A DNA stretch of 64,000 nucleotides from Skeletonema marinoi (lineage: Eukaryota > Bacillariophyta > Thalassiosirophyceae > Thalassiosirales > Thalassiosiraceae), in contig CM060487.1 of the NCBI GenBank assembly GCA_030544225.1, positions 2,232,001 to 2,296,000 of the forward strand, given 5' to 3'. Shown piece by piece: positions 43,509 to 53,360 of the stretch. The stretch's first letter is position 1; each line of letters starts with the position of its first letter. A program made the translations under genes and the position numbers. A model generated the notes under the pieces. It did not search any database. It worked only from the letters and a program-made list of their open reading frames with translations, and had not been told where the DNA came from.

Positions 43509-44507
43509 TCAATTTCCTCCGACCATCTTCTTCAACTCCTTCATTGCCGCTCGATGCCCCGTCTTTGTCATTACAATAACACTGCACTTCAACTCTTCCT
43601 CATCTTCTTCAAACATCTTGGGTGCATCAAATGTATAAACGAACTCTGCATTAGTTGCGAATATTTCATCATCGAAATACTTGTAGATTGCACTGTTAGC
43701 ACCACCGCCACCACCGCTGTAGCATGGTGCTAGTCGGACGAATGCCCCAAAGTCTAAGCTCTTCTTTTCATCCTCATCTCTTGCATTTTTGACTGCATGA
43801 TCCATGTCTAATACCAGCTGTTGATGCAAAACCTCTGTAATCTCAAGCGGCACATTGACCATTCTCTCTTGAAAGAAGAATCCAGCAGGACGTTTCGTTT
43901 TTCCAGAAAGAACTGTTTCCATTTCAGGTTTGTGTTGTTGAGGACATTTATCAAGACAAATCTTCTTCAATGATTCGATGCAGGTAGAGGAGCTGTTTGT
44001 AGTGAGGTTGACAACAGATGCAAACCCAAATACATTGTCATCTTGATCTGTAGAGAGTACTGTACCGACCATGTTGTTTTCAATCGTCAAATCTGCCAGT
44101 TGGGAAGAATGAGGAGAATGAACACTGTTCCGATGTACCAACGTTTTCAACCCATGAAAGAAGCGCTCATTCATATCACAGAATACAAAATCAACTTGGA
44201 TCGTTTCAGGTTGATTGGATGCTTTCTTCTTTGGTTTTGTTCCTTTACCCTTGCCATTGTTAGTCTTTTGCTTCTTTTTTGATTGCTTTGCATTATCTGC
44301 CTCATCCTCTTCTGAGCTGTAGTCATCGTCGCTATCACTTACATCGGGATTTCGTATGATTTCACCCTCAAGTACCAACGAATCATCATCGGACGATTCA
44401 TCATCGCTGCTGCTTTCTCCGCCATCACCGTGTTGCAGCTGTGTTGTTTCTTCTTTGTCAGCCCCGCCACCGTCTGCACTCTTGGATGTTTTGCGTTTAG
44501 TTGACAT
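43509..44507 (-). CDS. BCP1: BCCIP / Bcp1 family protein
   Basis: 332 residues, no intron. An acidic and Lys-rich N-terminus (about 1-100, nuclear-type) precedes the p21-C-terminal-binding (BCIP) domain: IQVDFVFCDMNERFFHGLKT, NNMVGTVLSTDQDDNVFGFA, KTKRPAGFFFQERMVNVPLE and the C-terminal FVYTFDAPKMFEEDEEE. In yeast Bcp1 is a chaperone of ribosomal protein uL14 and needed for nuclear export of Mss4; in animals BCCIP binds BRCA2 and p21. It is divergent from the ATP-grasp gene (start codons 237 bp apart). Confidence 0.92.
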   Translation of the reverse strand: MSTKRKTSKSADGGGADKEETTQLQHGDGGESSSDDESSDDDSLVLEGEIIRNPDVSDSDDDYSSEEDEADNAKQSKKKQKTNNGKGKGTKPKKKASNQPETIQVDFVFCDMNERFFHGLKTLVHRNSVHSPHSSQLADLTIENNMVGTVLSTDQDDNVFGFASVVNLTTNSSSTCIESLKKICLDKCPQQHKPEMETVLSGKTKRPAGFFFQERMVNVPLEITEVLHQQLVLDMDHAVKNARDEDEKKSLDFGAFVRLAPCYSGGGGGANSAIYKYFDDEIFATNAEFVYTFDAPKMFEEDEEELKCSVIVMTKTGHRAAMKELKKMVGGN

Positions 44508-44743
44508 GGTTCTAATCTGTTGCTACTATGTATTCTGTCGACGCTACTAAGTTGTCACCTCATGGCAAGCATGAGCACAGTATTAGATACGCAATCCTCA
44601 AGTTGATCGATTGATCGGATGGCTGCGGTGCAAATGAGCACGTTATATGATAGGCACGTATTGGGTGTCACATGTGACAATTCAATTCAAAAATTCAAAT
44701 TCCATCATCGCATAACGCTACACGCACCAACACAAATGTTTTG

Positions 44744-46168
44744 ATGTTGACTTCCTTGATACTGCTGCTGTTGCTGGCCGTGCAGTGCAAAGGGTGGCTG
44801 AGTCCAGTCCCAACATACCGTTCTTCTACGTGGCTGAGAGAATCATCATCTTCAGCGAGTTCGATGGAATCAGCAGTTGTACTAATCGATCCCATCACAG
44901 ATTGGAAGCAAGTCATCGATGCTGCTACGTCTCTTGGGCATGTGGTCATCGCAGTGCAGCTTCCAGCCGAAGCACTGCCTGCAAAATTTCAATCGTTTCT
45001 ACCTACCACACTTGCTCTGGAAGAGGCGGGTGTAGACCACGTTCTCTCTGTAGAGCAACGAGATGTATTTTCAATCACGCAGCAGCTCCAAATCCTTGCA
45101 ATAGATTTTAATCTGAAATTGATGGGAGTTATACCGTTGTCCGAAATTGCAGTTGAAGTTTCCGATTGCGTTGCTTCTTGCTTAGGTCTCCCACACAACG
45201 TATTAGACCGCGTAACTGCAAGACGGGACAAGGGAATGATGAAGAGTGCAGTTGAATTAGCAGGTCTACGTATAGCAAAGTATGCAAGAGTTGCGTCGAT
45301 GCAAGATGTGAACGATGCAATGTCACGATTATCGCTATGCTATCCCATCGTTTTGAAGACTCCTGCAGGTATGTCGACTACCGATGTATTCATTTGTTCC
45401 AGTAATCAAGAAGCAATCAGTGCAATAACATCGATAATAGGAAATACTGGCCCCGATGGAAGGCGTGTAGAAAAGGCTCTTCTGGAAGAATACATTGGAG
45501 GAGTTGAGTTTGCTATCAATTTGATGGCCTTTTCCAGTCGTGACAACAACATACCACCGCGCATACTAGTTACTGACGTTTGGAAGTATAAAAAGACAAA
45601 GCAAGCACGATACGGCCAAGCTGAAATTTGCAACCCTGCCGATTATCCGGCTCTTCTTACATATGCAACAAACGTGGCTGAGGCAGTAGGAGTTCAAGTT
45701 GGTGCAGCACATGTAGAACTAAAGGCAGAAGAAGTCCAAGGTGGATCATTTGCCAATCCAGTCATGATTGAAGTTGGAGCTCGTCTATCAGGTGGGCGAA
45801 AGTCTATCATGACACAGTTAGCCGTGCAAAACTGGAATCCTTTTGAAGCGTTGATTCAATCACATTCTATGCAGACTTGTCAGACCAATCCACAAAATAC
45901 GAACTTCTTGACCCCAAACAAGTTTGTTAGGCATATTTTCCTCCCTATTCTGAAGAGAGGGCGGGTAGCAAATATAGATTTAGAAGTCTCTTCGCTAGCA
46001 ACGTTACACTCATCAGCTATGATCGTCAAAGTTGGTGATATTGTTGACGTAACGACAGACATAGTTTCTTGTGCCGGTTTCGTTTGGTTAGTCGGAGACA
46101 GATATCAGGTTGACAAGGATACGGATGCAGTGATGTCGTCGTTTGTATTGTCGGTGATAGATGCATAG
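44744..46168 (+). CDS. Secretory or plastid-targeted ATP-grasp ligase
   Basis: 474 residues from ATG 44744. A strong signal peptide (MLTSLILLLLLAVQCKGWLS) is followed by a Ser-rich stretch. The ATP-grasp domain spans about 150-400: ARRDKGMMKSAVELAGL, YPIVLKTPAGMSTTD (Lys for ATP), LLEEYIGGVEFAINL (about 245), and VMIEVGARLSGG (about 340, in place of the usual E-x-N-x-R-x-G-G, so one metal-binding Asn is Gly). The layout resembles carboxylate-amine ligases of the carnosine-synthase/BacD type. It would join a carboxylic acid and an amine with ATP; the substrate is unknown. The leader is nearly the same as that of the methyltransferase gene at 58579-59328 (see findings). Confidence 0.85.
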   Translation: MLTSLILLLLLAVQCKGWLSPVPTYRSSTWLRESSSSASSMESAVVLIDPITDWKQVIDAATSLGHVVIAVQLPAEALPAKFQSFLPTTLALEEAGVDHVLSVEQRDVFSITQQLQILAIDFNLKLMGVIPLSEIAVEVSDCVASCLGLPHNVLDRVTARRDKGMMKSAVELAGLRIAKYARVASMQDVNDAMSRLSLCYPIVLKTPAGMSTTDVFICSSNQEAISAITSIIGNTGPDGRRVEKALLEEYIGGVEFAINLMAFSSRDNNIPPRILVTDVWKYKKTKQARYGQAEICNPADYPALLTYATNVAEAVGVQVGAAHVELKAEEVQGGSFANPVMIEVGARLSGGRKSIMTQLAVQNWNPFEALIQSHSMQTCQTNPQNTNFLTPNKFVRHIFLPILKRGRVANIDLEVSSLATLHSSAMIVKVGDIVDVTTDIVSCAGFVWLVGDRYQVDKDTDAVMSSFVLSVIDA

Positions 46169-46293
46169 CTTCATTATAGGCTGGCTAATGTAAAGTAAAA
46201 ATTGTGATAATCCAAATCAATTATACTTATAACAACGTCGACAAATCTATGCACCCTCTTTATACTACCTATGCACATCAACATCGGTAAAAC

Positions 46294-48174
46294 TTATGCT
46301 CTACCCATACCGCTAAGAACAGCTGAAGCCGAAATTTCACTGTGAGCTCCGGGCATGAAACCCTTAGCTCTTTTGCTCAACGAAGCTTCAGAACCTTCAT
46401 GATCTTTAGCCACATCCTTTAATGACCTGCCGCCGATTTCAGCTTTCCTTGTGAGCTTACCGTTATGAGTATTTGCGTCTAATATTTGAGAAGTCACTGC
46501 CATCGCAACACCTCCTCCTACATCTGCTGAGTACAAGTCTGTGTTGACGCGCAACTGTTTGGCAAAGTGGTGAGCACGGCATTTGGCCGCTTGGTTGAAA
46601 TTTGAGGACACTGCTTCTGCATCAGCAGTTCCTGCGGCTAGCGCCAGATCCCTAGCCCAAGAAGTGTATTGCATAGACACATTGCGCAACTTGTTCGGGT
46701 CCTTAGTTCTTGTTGCTCTTTGCCGTCTTTGCTCCTCCAGCGTCATCCGTATTGAAAGCATCACGGATTGCTGCCGAGCCTTACCCTCGGAGTGGGAGGC
46801 GATGTGTTCAAGGCCTCGACGAGAATGCCCAAATTTACACCACCACTTGTTACCAAAGCCATCACCCGCATCATCATCATCTTCCTTATCTTCGCCGACA
46901 TACTTTGATAGTGCCTTGTTATACTCCTCAGAATCATTTCGCCCAGCCGACGATTTCTCTTTGTTTTTATTTTGTCGACTCTGACTCTTACCCCACGCAT
47001 TACTTGAAGCCAACCAAATCTCACTCCCTCCACACTCCATTGCCTTGGAAACAATACGACCAGTCTTCTTGAATTCGTCATAGTCATGTTTCTGCCACCA
47101 CACTTGGCACTTATGACTCAACGAGAAGTCCTTTCGCGAAGCAATGGTTAGTACGCGTGCCATGGGGTTGAATTTGATTGATTTCTCTTCCTTACTTTCC
47201 AAACTTGGACCGTAGGAAGGAAACAGTTGACGTTTCGAAGACATGTCATCTGCTTGTTTGGACATTTTCGGAGGTATAATAGACATGGTTCGCTTCTTCA
47301 GAATGCCTTTCTTCACAGGAGATACCTTCTTCTCTTCCTCCTTTTCAGTTGGCTCAGTAAAGGCAACTGCTTTAGTATCGGGACAAACGATAGGACTATC
47401 AACGGAGGTCGACGAAGCTGTGGAAGCTGCACTTGCATCACTATTCGACTGCACAACATTGGGACTTGCTGGCTTTTCATGATGTTGAGGTATGCCTGGA
47501 GGATCAGACACGTTACTGTCAGCAGTTGACAGGGTCTCTTCAGGAGAGTGCGCCGCTGTCTCTTGATTAGATGGTGTTGGGGCACTCGCCTCAACAGTAC
47601 TTGATGCATCATCCGATGACGTAGTTGTCGTCACATCTCTATTTTCGGTCTCTGCATCATCATCCTTGGTATCTGCGTCGTCTGACTTGTTCTTAAAGAG
47701 CCAAGGGAACAAACAGCATAGAATGTTGTCGTCACTGCTCCCTCGGTAATCGGGATAATCATAGTTGTATGATTCGGCATAGTAGTCTGTGTATCCCTCA
47801 TAATTAAACCCTTGATAAGCTGTCTGCGAGCTGCTATATGAATCACTGTTGTCGTTAGTACGATAAGAATCTAATGATCGTGAATTAGTGGCAGAGACTT
47901 TGTAAGGGGTAGGAGGTACCGCCGCCACTGGCGTTACTGGTGTTTTGGGAGCCAGCCCATCATTCAACGATGTCTCAAACGAACTCGCAGACGCCGGCTT
48001 AGCATCCACTGACGGTGGCTCATCCACAAGAAAAAGGAATTCGTCCTTATTCTCAGATCCCTTGTTTAAGCTTCCACTCAACCTCCTTGTAATCCTTGGC
48101 TGGTCCTCTTCGTCGTCTTTGACCAAGTTATTGAGACCAATCATGGAATCGCGTGCAAGGCCACCTAATCCCAT
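46294..48174 (-). CDS. Conserved diatom-type hypothetical protein, 626 residues
   Basis: A single exon. The N-terminal half is low complexity: Asp/Ser/Tyr-rich, with a short Cys and Trp patch (NILCCLFPWLFKNK) that could associate with membrane or be lipidated. From about residue 330 the sequence is folded-looking: FNPMARVLTIASRKDFSLSH, CQVWWQKHDYDEFKKTGRI, GGSEIWLASS, then FGHSRRGLEHIASHSEGKAR, RMTLEEQRRQRATRT and YTSWARDLALAAGTADAEAV. I recall similar blocks in other diatom proteins without function. No enzyme motif was found. Confidence 0.8.
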   Translation of the reverse strand: MGLGGLARDSMIGLNNLVKDDEEDQPRITRRLSGSLNKGSENKDEFLFLVDEPPSVDAKPASASSFETSLNDGLAPKTPVTPVAAVPPTPYKVSATNSRSLDSYRTNDNSDSYSSSQTAYQGFNYEGYTDYYAESYNYDYPDYRGSSDDNILCCLFPWLFKNKSDDADTKDDDAETENRDVTTTTSSDDASSTVEASAPTPSNQETAAHSPEETLSTADSNVSDPPGIPQHHEKPASPNVVQSNSDASAASTASSTSVDSPIVCPDTKAVAFTEPTEKEEEKKVSPVKKGILKKRTMSIIPPKMSKQADDMSSKRQLFPSYGPSLESKEEKSIKFNPMARVLTIASRKDFSLSHKCQVWWQKHDYDEFKKTGRIVSKAMECGGSEIWLASSNAWGKSQSRQNKNKEKSSAGRNDSEEYNKALSKYVGEDKEDDDDAGDGFGNKWWCKFGHSRRGLEHIASHSEGKARQQSVMLSIRMTLEEQRRQRATRTKDPNKLRNVSMQYTSWARDLALAAGTADAEAVSSNFNQAAKCRAHHFAKQLRVNTDLYSADVGGGVAMAVTSQILDANTHNGKLTRKAEIGGRSLKDVAKDHEGSEASLSKRAKGFMPGAHSEISASAVLSGMGRA

Positions 48175-48668
48175 CTTATATGATAATTACTATAGATATG
48201 AACCTCACAAACTAGCACCACAGATTCTTCTTCTTCTGCTAACGTTGTAAGAATTATTTGCAATACTATTGCTTTGTCTCCACGGAATTATCATAGCACA
48301 GAGGCTACTGGGATCGTCTTCAATAGAACAGGAGCACGTGCGTGTCGTCGAGGAACACAAAAGCAGATGATGAGCCGCCCAAAGCCCAAAGGAAGGTAAA
48401 GTTAAGGTGCAGAATATGGGACTCCTTCACAGTGGGATCTGTCCAAGTCGTTTCAAGTCATCCGTCCGTTGTACGCTTTGTACCGTGAGTTGTTGACTGG
48501 ATTTAACTTTCTATCTACTTAAGCTTATTCATGTGTTAACCAAACCTACTAGAGTTCATACTGTTTGCTTGGGTGAAGAATCTCTTCTCAGTAAGCCCAT
48601 TCAAAAGATCTTTCTTTGTACCAGACCTCATTTGTAATTACCTCCAGAGTTCATATTATGTAGTACAT
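48175..48668. other. intergenic region (494 bp)
   Basis: Upstream of the 626-residue gene and downstream of the DUF1295 gene. It contains a G-box-like CACGTG near 48335 in GAGCACGTGCGTG. No open frame of note and no RNA gene was recognised. Confidence 0.4.
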
Positions 48669-49817
48669 CTACTTGAAAAATGGAATAACAGAGTACTTGA
48701 CAGCATCTTTCCACTCTTCATACTTCGGCTGACCTCCATACTTCTCTTGCTGCTTGGTATCCAGCCTTCCCGATGATCCTAACATAATACTCAATATGGC
48801 GGCCAAGCCCAAGCTTCCACACAACCAAGCTACTATCGACTTTCCAAAGGACACACTTCCTGCACCGAACAATCCGACCCAAAAGAGTATCTCTCCCAAG
48901 TAATTTGGATGCCGAACAAGCTTGTACGACCACGTAGATGGACCCACAAATTTGTCCTCGGTTTCTTTGCTCTTGCGCTTTGCTTCATACTTATGCTGAT
49001 CTGCCACGGATTCCAAAATCATTCCGAAAAATGCCACACTCGTGCTTATCAGTTGGACATTTTCCCATACACTTCCAGCCTTGACTGCACCACGTAATGC
49101 AAACAGTGCAGGTGAGCACATGAATGCGTAAAGTAACGAAACACTTAAAGCGAGTGGTGTCCTCTTTAGACGAGGTGTCTTATCGAAGCTCTTGATTTGT
49201 TTGCGTTTTGAGTCAACTGAAAACTCACGAAGTAAAAGGAAAAGTGCTAGACGTAATCCATAAATGACAGTGGTGGCGGTAAGAATAGCTGGAGTGGAGG
49301 ATGTCAGAGTTGAGAGACTAATATCAAATGACGATAGAAGAGTCAATGCCTGAGAAGTTTGAGGTGATAAGTTATGAAGAAGATGAGTATGATGAAAGAG
49401 GCAGGAAACTTCATGGACGCGAAATCAGCGCATCCAGTAGAACAATCTCATGTATTAGCGACGTACCAAGGCAGCCACTGAAAATCCGTATCCAACCGAA
49501 AAAGAATAGCCTTGCCTTATAAATGTGAGAGGAACAATAACGAGAGATGAAACGGCCCACATGCCGCCAACAGCACGGAGAGGAGTACCAGATACCAGTG
49601 CGGAGCCGACGGCATCAGCTGCAGGTCCCAATACGGACGATAGCGATGAACTCGACATGCTGTCACCGCCGCCACGGATATTAAGAGAAGTTTGTAGCTG
49701 CTGTTGCCGCTTCTGCTTGGTAGTATGATGGAGATGATGATTTGTAGGAGCAAAGGAGGCGGCTCCTCGAACAACTGCTCCCAACCACAATGATGTAATG
49801 AGGCTTGTCGACTTCAT
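48669..49817 (-). CDS. Plastid-targeted DUF1295 / steroid 5-alpha-reductase-like membrane protein
   Basis: 343 residues in two exons, 49817-49467 and 49349-48669, with a 117-bp intron (GTACGT donor, CTCAG acceptor, phase 0). The N-terminus MKSTSLITSLWLGAVVRGAA has a signal peptide followed by SFAPTNHH, an ASAFAP-type site, so the product probably crosses into the complex plastid. The rest has several membrane spans and the C-terminal family signature WSYKLVRHPNYLGEILFWVG (about 275-295), then SSGRLDTKQQEKYGGQPKYE. Family members are NADPH-dependent reductases or related methyltransferase-like proteins of lipid metabolism; the substrate here is not known. Confidence 0.88.
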
Positions 49818-50049
49818 GGTTTAATCTTGATGCGATGTAAATAGGCTACTGCTTAGCTAAGCGTGAATGATGTGATCGTGATGATCAGATCAATGAGCCT
49901 CATACTTACATAATGATAAAATAAGCGCAAGTATGGTATCTAAGGCCTTCTTGTGATAAAAAAGAAAATGAGAAGGATATTGAACACAAGGGTTAATAAT
50001 TAACCCTTGGATGAACAAACCCACGGCCCACGGTGGTGGTCGCAATGCA
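49818..50049. other. intergenic region with a perfect palindrome
   Basis: AT-rich sequence between the divergent DUF1295 and CREST genes. At 49987-50009 there is a 23-nt palindrome, arms CAAGGGTTAAT and ATTAACCCTTG around one base. No gene was seen. Confidence 0.6.
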
Positions 50050-50284
50050 GTAGGCCTGTGGGTATAGGGGGCGGTGGGCTCTGCCCACTAACGCAGTTGT
50101 TTGATGAAAATGAAAATGAGCCTGAAATAGGTGATTTCAGGCCGATTATGGTCATTTTTACACGATTTTGACAGATTTTGACACAGAAATGGCCTAATAA
50201 TTGGCTATTTCATCAGAGGTGGGCGCCCACGTGGGCTGCGCCCACTATCGCGTTTATATCCGCCCCCTATACCCACAGGCCTAC
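50050..50284. mobile_element. MITE, 235 bp, with 24-bp terminal inverted repeats
   Basis: Ends GTAGGCCTGTGGGTATAGGG... (50050-50073) and its exact reverse complement (50261-50284) form perfect 24-bp inverted repeats. AATGCA flanks both sides (50044-50049 and 50285-50290), a likely 6-bp target-site duplication. Inner parts contain further GTGGGC/GCCCAC hairpins. It has no coding capacity, so it is a non-autonomous DNA transposon; the superfamily cannot be named with confidence. Confidence 0.88.
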
Positions 50285-50332
50285 AATGCAGCCGCAGCAG
50301 AGGCGAGGCGGCACGGAGAGCTCAATACAACC

Positions 50333-51637
50333 ATGTGCAAGGCAGATGTAACTCCCTACTGGACTTGTGTCTACGATGAGCTCTCGAGGCAAGATCCTAT
50401 ACCTCTTCCTTTACAAAGAATCTTTCTTTGTTTGGTAGCAGCAGCGTACTTACCAATCATGTTTCCATTGACAGTGGGTCGTTTTGTTGGACTCGATGAT
50501 TCATACTTTGAGTTCGACGAGGAACATACTTTTAACTTCCTCACATTGATGAGCGTGACGACAGGACTATCACAATTAAAATTACATGTATGTGGTAGTT
50601 TAACAGCTGCTTTCTTCGCAACACTTGTTTGGGCGGACATTACAGCCATTGAGCGACCATTTCGCTGGCCCAAGGTTTGGGAGACTGATAACAATGCATG
50701 CTACGATGACATGTTTTGTGAACCGTCAAGGAAAGATAGATTGATACGTCGTCCAGGAAACACTCTATCAAACTTCTTTTATCTATTCTCCGCCATGATT
50801 GTTCTGACGTCGTCGTATTCGCGCGCATTCATCAGTGAGGAGAAGACAAGTTTTATATTATCTGATGCAACGTTCGGTACAATGATGCTTATTCTATCAA
50901 TATCATCGACAGTTTGGCATGGGTGCAATGCAATGTGGTCTCATGGTGTTGATCTTTGGTCGATGGACGCAGTGATCATTTATCTACCAATACGCATGAT
51001 GTCGCTTGGGGTATTCGTTACACTCTGCAAGCACTCTTGGGATCCTATAATGGCATCACACATTGCGTCTGCTGCGTGTATGCTTATATACGCGGCGCAT
51101 ATCCTCTCAAATGGATCACGCTGGAAGAAGAAACACGATCAAAAATTCTGGCACAAACACTTTCCTTTCGCAGTAAGAAATAGACTCCTGCACTCTCCAT
51201 ATGTGCAAACAAAAAAGGATGATACAATTGTCTCAATGTCACTAGGTCCGATTGCTCTCTATGAGGTATACTTGTTCGCTCTGATGCCAGTGATTCACAA
51301 TATTCCGTCTTGGATTATGGCAAAGAAAGTCTATGGATCCTCTGGATCGCTTTGCTTCGCAAGAATTCTGAACATGTCACTTGCAGTTGGATGGGCTTAC
51401 AGAATGACAGAACGATGGGCTCTCGACGCATGTAGGCACATTAAGTTCTTTGGCGAGAGAATGGAAATGGCAAAAAAGAATGGAGAGCATTTTAAGAGCT
51501 CTGCTTGGATGACTTTGGCTGCTGTCCTTAGCCCAACAGCTGTGCTTCACTATTGCACTGGGATTACACTCACCGCTGCATTTTGTCACGCAAGGTCGGT
51601 TGAAATCATCATGCTACAGAAGTTTCAAGTATTGTAG
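50333..51637 (+). CDS. Multi-pass CREST/alkaline-ceramidase-like membrane protein
   Basis: 434 residues from the first in-frame ATG (50333), 49 bp after the MITE; the frame is open upstream through the right half of the MITE but has only a TTG there. At least seven hydrophobic spans. The CREST superfamily (ceramidase, PAQR, Per1) is suggested by GNTLSNFFYLFSA, then SSTVWHGCNAMWSHGVDLWSMD, which gives the expected Ser, His and Asp, and a later ALDACRH. These would be metal ligands of a hydrolase by family knowledge. The start MCKADVTPYWTCVYDELSRQ is consistent with a lumenal, Cys-containing N-terminus. Substrate unknown. The stop is 36 bp from that of the next, convergent gene. Confidence 0.75.
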   Translation: MCKADVTPYWTCVYDELSRQDPIPLPLQRIFLCLVAAAYLPIMFPLTVGRFVGLDDSYFEFDEEHTFNFLTLMSVTTGLSQLKLHVCGSLTAAFFATLVWADITAIERPFRWPKVWETDNNACYDDMFCEPSRKDRLIRRPGNTLSNFFYLFSAMIVLTSSYSRAFISEEKTSFILSDATFGTMMLILSISSTVWHGCNAMWSHGVDLWSMDAVIIYLPIRMMSLGVFVTLCKHSWDPIMASHIASAACMLIYAAHILSNGSRWKKKHDQKFWHKHFPFAVRNRLLHSPYVQTKKDDTIVSMSLGPIALYEVYLFALMPVIHNIPSWIMAKKVYGSSGSLCFARILNMSLAVGWAYRMTERWALDACRHIKFFGERMEMAKKNGEHFKSSAWMTLAAVLSPTAVLHYCTGITLTAAFCHARSVEIIMLQKFQVL

Positions 51638-51673
51638 TAGTGTACCTAAACATAGAAGACTTTAGAGAAGTTA

Positions 51674-52636
51674 TTACTCAGATTCATAAGTTCCATCTGC
51701 TGTACTACTTGCATCATTTCCATCAATAATGTTGAAGACATGAAGCTCGTGGATCTCCTTTGTATATCCTGGATAGTAACCCTGGGGCGTTCCAAGTACA
51801 ATACGCATTCCCCTGTTTCCTAGCACTACCATCTGATTAGTGGCAGTGTTGAAGTCAATGCCTTCGATTTCTCCATAGTCGCGGAAAGGAGGCACATCAA
51901 AAGCCATCTCGTGACTGATATAAGTGGCATTATTCAGCAGTGTCTCTTTCGGGACGAACCAGAGATCATCGGGCTCCTTCCTGTCAGCATCTCCGTCATC
52001 ATTTGTGATGTATAAATCTCCCTTGTAAAAAGCTAATCCTTGCGTCCATTCTGGTGTTGCTCTAAGATGCAACTTTCCCACGTATTCGCCATTATGAAGA
52101 TCATACTTGTAGACGTAGTTGGAATGAACCCAATCTGACATCCAAACGAGTTCGTTTTCTACATCAATTGTAATAGCACCACACTCGACCTGACCCGAAT
52201 CTTCATTCCATGGCACACTGCGGGAGTAGTCTAGAGTTTCGGCATCATACAAGACAATTTGAATATCTTGACCACGTCCTGCACCAAACCACTCAACTCC
52301 CGTGTAAAGTTGCCCTTCATAATATCCGATGTCTCCAAAGTGATTCGCGGGGAGTGGGAGAGCATCAAAGGGATTGTCATTCCGATGCAACAAATTTCCC
52401 TCAAGATCGTACATGAAGAGAGCAGTACTACTACTTACAAAGTAATGTGTGCCATTGGTAGCAATTCCTTGTCGACCATCGACTTGAATAATTTTCTCTA
52501 GAGAATACTGTCTCCCACTAGCACTAGATGCGATATCAGGAATTGTACGACCATGCTCTACACGCGGCAAAGCTGCGATTGAATCCGCCCCGCGGAGGTA
52601 AGGGGTTGCAAGGGATAGGTCGAAGGGAGATTGCAT
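51674..52636 (-). CDS. Beta-propeller-like protein, 320 residues
   Basis: A single exon with start MQSPFDLSLATPYLRGADSI. Repeating units of the type G-x-Y/L-Y-x-(T/S), for example TNGTHYFVSSSTALFMYDLE, IGYYEGQLYTGVEWFG, NELVWMSDWVHSNYVYKYDL, LAFYKGDLYITNDDGD and IEGIDFNTATNQMVVLG, indicate a beta-propeller of 5-7 blades, like SMP-30 or quinoprotein-type sugar/amine proteins. The TNDDGDAD stretch could bind calcium. No signal peptide is evident. No specific function can be given. Confidence 0.72.
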   Translation of the reverse strand: MQSPFDLSLATPYLRGADSIAALPRVEHGRTIPDIASSASGRQYSLEKIIQVDGRQGIATNGTHYFVSSSTALFMYDLEGNLLHRNDNPFDALPLPANHFGDIGYYEGQLYTGVEWFGAGRGQDIQIVLYDAETLDYSRSVPWNEDSGQVECGAITIDVENELVWMSDWVHSNYVYKYDLHNGEYVGKLHLRATPEWTQGLAFYKGDLYITNDDGDADRKEPDDLWFVPKETLLNNATYISHEMAFDVPPFRDYGEIEGIDFNTATNQMVVLGNRGMRIVLGTPQGYYPGYTKEIHELHVFNIIDGNDASSTADGTYESE

Positions 52637-53360
52637 GGTCTGTTGAGATACCTACTTATGAGTCCTTTGTGTCAAGATGATTTATGAAGCCAAAGGGCTA
52701 GCTTTAAGTCCTAAGCTACATATCTATTCCCACGTAGAAGTTCTACGCTAAGAGTACTAAGTGTAGGGGTGAAATTAGATCATCTGCCCGCGCGGTTGGC
52801 CTATTTAGCCAAAACGCGATCGATCGCCCACCAGCAGCCCGTATCTCTAGCCGGCCGGCCAAAGGCCTGCTTAAAGGCGTTGCAGAAGCAGCGCTGGAAA
52901 AAGATTACAACCTCCGTAGGCACTGTTCGATTCCATCGTTGAACACATTACCACAGGCGCGAACTCATGGTGGGAGAGCTTGACGCGTGGTTTGTGGGTA
53001 CTTACTTACCAAGTAGACTAAAACATGAAGAGCAAGAAAGAGAAGGCGAAGCTCCCTCTTCTTTGGAAGTCGTTCGTGATTGTGAGACTGGAGTTTGGGT
53101 TAAAAGGTTACTTAGAGTTAATGGAAATTTGAGAAAGGAAAGATGACGTGTCCTCAAAATTGCTGATGTGGCCGCCTGATTGCGTGTTCTTCAGCATGAT
53201 GTTCCATGCTAAAAAGCGTATGGTTCCATGATGACAGGATGGCTCGGGCCGCCCACACGCACACTACACACTGCAACCAATGAGGGCATAAAAAACTCCC
53301 TCCAACGAACGCTTCTGTTATCACGAATATTATCGTTGGCATCAAAACTTTCTTAGAACT
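52637..53360. promoter_or_regulatory. intergenic region between divergent genes (724 bp)
   Basis: It carries the promoters of the propeller gene (minus) and the EXECUTER-like gene (plus). A perfect palindrome CGTAGAAGTTCTACG is at 52733-52747, and a GC-rich patch with CCGGCCGGCC lies near 52850. A TGTTCGATTCC near 52930 resembles a B-box, but no tRNA can be folded around it. No gene was recognised. Confidence 0.45.

Noticed and set aside
52870-52960. tRNA gene suggested by TGTTCGATTCC
   Set aside because: The flanking bases do not form a T-stem or acceptor stem, and no A-box is at proper distance.
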